Shown: positions 60,541 through 64,000 of the stretch, piece by piece
Layout of the letters: each line of letters starts with the position of its first letter
Position numbering within the stretch: position 1 is the stretch's first letter
Origin: Callaeas wilsoni
Lineage: Eukaryota; Chordata; Aves; Passeriformes; Callaeidae
Length of the DNA stretch: 64,000 nt
NCBI GenBank assembly: GCA_013398955.1
Contig: VWPU01005363.1
Location: 1-64,000 of the forward strand
Direction of reading: 5' to 3'
Program-made: the position numbers and the translations under genes
The notes under the pieces: generated by a model
Told to the model about the DNA's origin: nothing
The model's input: the letters and a program-made list of their open reading frames with translations, nothing else
Databases searched by the model: none

Positions 60541-61090
60541 GAAGGCATGCATTTTTGAAGTGGCACACAAAGGGTGGAGTAGTGGGAGTTTAAGAGGCTC
60601 TGCCAAGGAAGAAGAATGCAAACTGCATGTTTGGAGCACTTGGCAATAGGCCCTGCAAGTCTCTAGGTAGCAGCGAGACATGGGGAGGGAAGAGGAGATG
60701 AAACCAAAGCAAACAAGACAAGTCTGAGCCCCGGAGACAGGCAGGGAGGGGCACCAGGCATTAGCCCGGGAGGAAAGGCAAGAAGCTAAGTTCCAGTCTG
60801 CAGTGTTGAAGGACAAGAGAACATCAATGGAAGATGTCTTGGAGACAACTGAAGAGGGGAAACTCAGGGGGAAAAAAAGTATATTGAGATAGGACCTATC
60901 AAATAGGTGCAAGAGGTTAAATCACATAAGAGGAGCTGGTAGGGAGAGAAATGGTCCTGTAAACCACAAGAATCAATAAAACAGAGTTTAGGAGGAAACA
61001 TGCTGCTTATAGCAATGCTGACTGAAAAAAACTGAATGGGACAATGAAAACCAAGGTAGAGCAAAGCAAATGTGAACCTCTGCATGAACT
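60541..61090. other. strand-asymmetric purine-rich block, unknown
   Basis: The plus strand is strongly purine-rich over more than 500 bases, so long frames stay open on the minus strand (60538-60912 and 60864-61085) without protein-like motifs. The 17.3-18.3 kb reverse-transcriptase fossil has a similar purine skew, so this may be another old element decayed past recognition. Confidence 0.4.
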
Positions 61091-64000
61091 GGAAAACCTA
61101 GTACGTATCTTCTTGGAGAACCGAGACAAAGGCCAGCTCAGCTAGTGTAAACTGGCACAGCTCCACTGAAAGCCAAGGGTACCTTTCCCACCACCGAGTC
61201 AGCCTCAGTGATGCCTTTAGACTTCTCTAGGCTCCTCGGGCACTGTCCCCCAGTACTTTATTAACTATATCACATATGTGCAGGCATATGAGGCTAACAC
61301 AGTGGTCTTACCACCAACCTTAAGAAGAGTCCATAAATTGTATTTGAGATAGGTAGTAGAAGTGGCATAAAAATACGAATATTGACTTTTATCCATTACT
61401 AACAGATGCTCCCATAAAGAAAAAACTAAGGAGGCTTAACTGTGTAATTGTTCAACACAATGATTTACTGTGCAATCCTGCAAAGCTTATCATGTAACTC
61501 ATTCTGAAACTCCCTGATTTACTGTGAACACAGCAGAGCTTATCACAATGTTTCTGTGGGAAAGACTTGGCACCAGCTTGGGATAGGGTTTCACAGACCA
61601 TTAATGATGACTGACAGGTTCATTTCGAATGAGTTATAAAAGTTCACTGTATAAAATCATCATGCTTTGTGATATTCAGATATTTTAACTTCAGTGATGT
61701 ATAAATACTCCTTACCACCAAGAAATTACCAAACAAGCACATAAAAGGCTAGCTTGGTTTACATTTCTCTCATGTTTTATATATTATCCTTAGAGTCAAC
61801 CTTCACCTTTTCATAGTCTATACATGAAAAATGGAAACACTTCACTTTTTCTTCAGATTGGACTGGGTGAGATATGTACAACCCTTCAACCCAATTATGA
61901 AAAGTTAAATGCTCTCAGCTTAGGTAAAATATTTTCAAAATCATAAATCTGCATTTTTGAAGGCTGGGAGACATGTCTATAAAATACTAAGTGTGTGTCT
62001 GACATGTCAGATAAAGCCCAGCATAAAAATAATGTAAATGCCACTTAGCCAAACATTTACTTGGTTTCCTTTTTGCTTGACTGGGCACATTAAACTTGAA
62101 CAAATAGGATTTTCGTGGAATTCCTATGCTTGAGGCAGTCCTTACAAAATTGGAATCAGGTGTTGACTGCCACAGGTAAGTGGGGAGATACCATCAGGTT
62201 TGTGTGGCTCTGAACCAGTGCCATGCCAGAACCACACAGAAATAACAAGCTTGCCTTTCTATACAAAGGCCTGAAAAGGAATGCATGAAAATACCACTTG
62301 AATTACATGGACAATGTGTTGAAAGTTAAATGTGAAACTGAAGAGGTCATCCAGCAGGTGCCACCAGTTCAGGCCAATTCACTGTCAAATCTTGCATCCA
62401 GCACAAGACTGACTACTTGCTGAAGCACTTTGCAGAGGCCAACAGCAATTTTAAACACCCATTTCCCCCTTCCCCATTTTGTAAGCAGTAACCTGGGCTT
62501 TACAAAAGATCAAGTCTTCATCTCACTACGAACTGCACATTATTCTACAGTGGAAAAGCTTATGCATTAATCATGTTCTCATGAGTAAAGGGAAGATCAG
62601 GAAATGCTTACTGCCCAGTTTATTTACAACAGCATGTCATTGTATAGCACAGCCATGTGATCTTCCCTTGTGTTGTTCAAACAGGTGGATGCTAAGACTT
62701 GCTTTCTTTATAGACAAAAGCCAAACCTGTTGTAGCCCTTCAGAGGCTTTCAGGGCACACTGCACTGTAAAGGTGCCCAGCTCAGTCCCCAGTGAGAGCA
62801 GGTTGCCTCTCCCACTCCTGTCAGGGCTCAGAGAAGCCTTATAGGAAGCAGAATACAACCCTGAGAACAAATCAAATGTCCCCAACAAGATGCGCCTGTG
62901 CAAATCTCCCACCCCTAAACCCTGTTCAGTGCTGATATGAAAAAGGTACGAGTGTGGCTCTGCTGCCATAGCTGTGACCATTCATATTCAGTCAGGTCCG
63001 GACTTGGTAAATGGATACAGGCTGTAAAAACTGCAGCTCAAAATGGCAGCTTGGATACATCTCAAACTACTCTGTGCTTCTCTAGAAGAGGTTGCTTAGG
63101 TAGCCCATTAAGAGCCCACTGCTCTTTGGGCAGGGGGATGAGAGGAAGACAAAAGCATGCTCCTGGCATGGAGACTCACACAAGCCCAGGACCAGGTCAA
63201 AGGGCAGGTTTCCTTTATGAACAAGCTGAACTCACTAGTAAGGTTTTTTTGGATCATACTATGTTAGCCACGACCACAAGAGGAGTCTAAAAGCAATGTG
63301 TCTCTAAAAAAACTCATGCAGTTTTCATTGTTCCTGCTCGCAGAAAAGCATTTAAACACTTTTTGCACTGTTACAAGCAAAGAGCACTGAGCCAGCACAG
63401 CCACAGAACTGCCTCAGCTTTCTGTTTTCAATGAATCAGTGATTTACTTCCCTTATTTATACTGGAAAACAGCAGGATTTCCAACTCCTGTAATTAATTT
63501 TCAATACTGTAGAAGACTGAGCACCTGATTCACTGACTACAAAGGGGACCAAAGCACATGTTTCAGTTTAAGCATGTGACAAACTGTTTCAAGTAATCAG
63601 GGCCAAGGAAGTGTGCAGCGGTATCTGCTGTAGGTGCTTCCACAGCATCATTTTCCTCCTCATCTGCTAACATGAATCAGTGCTATCTTGCCACTGGACT
63701 GGCTGACCTATTAAAAATGTATCTGGACATACAGCTGTACCCTGTGATATACAGTTAGCTCTGTTCCGACAGATTGATTTAGAGAAAGGAATATGCTTAT
63801 CTGGAAAGGTAAAAATCACAAGGCAGAAAAGGAACAGCTGGCAAGTCTTAAAGACAAAGGGGAGGCTCTCTTCAGACACTTTTCTTGTATAATTTATGCT
63901 GTAGACATTTTACTCTGTCTAATTGCCCCATTTCAATCTAATGTCAGTTAATCAATGACTTCTGCATAGCATGGAGGTGAACCCTGGATGCAGAACAAAT
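61091..64000. other. non-coding stretch to window end
   Basis: AT-rich unique sequence. A strong plus-strand donor (CCACAG then GTAAGTGGGG) lies at 62177 with no convincing acceptor for an open exon. A strong minus-strand acceptor lies near 62275. No repeat family or gene was recognised. Confidence 0.4.

Noticed and set aside
1..64000. Bacterial-type features, CRISPR arrays, tRNA or rRNA genes, mitochondrial insertions, endogenous retroviruses
   Set aside because: None was seen: no regularly spaced repeats, no ribosome-binding or operon pattern, no tRNA-like fold beyond the MIR B box, no LTR pairs and no retroviral motifs.

Overview
The window looks like bird (at least sauropsid) nuclear DNA. 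Its recognisable interspersed repeats are old CR1-type LINE fragments, MIR-like SINE fragments and one decayed L2/CR1-like reverse transcriptase. I see no Alu, B1 or recent L1, no operon structure and no intact long ORF. The background is AT-rich, CpG-poor and broken by short GC-rich patches. I read most of it as intronic or intergenic sequence; the species cannot be fixed from sequence alone.

Layout. Bases 1-340 are a CpG-rich edge, probably the end of a promoter or first exon whose body lies left of the window. Bases 740-1470 hold a CR1 fossil on the minus strand and then a MIR-like SINE, followed by a pure (ATT)n array at 1812-1873. Bases 2-16 kb are mostly unique sequence with a second MIR fossil near 4.3 kb, two plus-strand exon candidates and GC-rich patches. 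Bases 15.6-20.5 kb are the busiest part: a minus-strand exon pair that could encode a 73-residue protein, a 137-bp imperfect hairpin, the dead reverse transcriptase, a 100-bp inverted repeat and a near-ideal G-quadruplex motif. From 20 to 64 kb there are scattered minus-strand exon candidates (23.9, 31.7, 33.4, 43.9 and 45.0 kb), a perfect 48-bp triplication at 28.1 kb, another CR1 fossil at 30.3 kb, a MIR fossil at 35.1 kb, a perfect 46-bp duplication at 52.5 kb and several AT-rich blocks that resemble conserved non-coding elements.

How it may fit together. The best coding evidence is an exon at 43862-43975 on the minus strand, so I infer that at least one minus-strand gene with long introns crosses the window. 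I could not name it. The other exon candidates rest on splice sites plus open frames. I estimate that a 64-kb window gives a couple of dozen such pairs by chance, so their confidences are low. No tRNA, rRNA, known microRNA, intact mobile element, CRISPR array or viral sequence was recognised.
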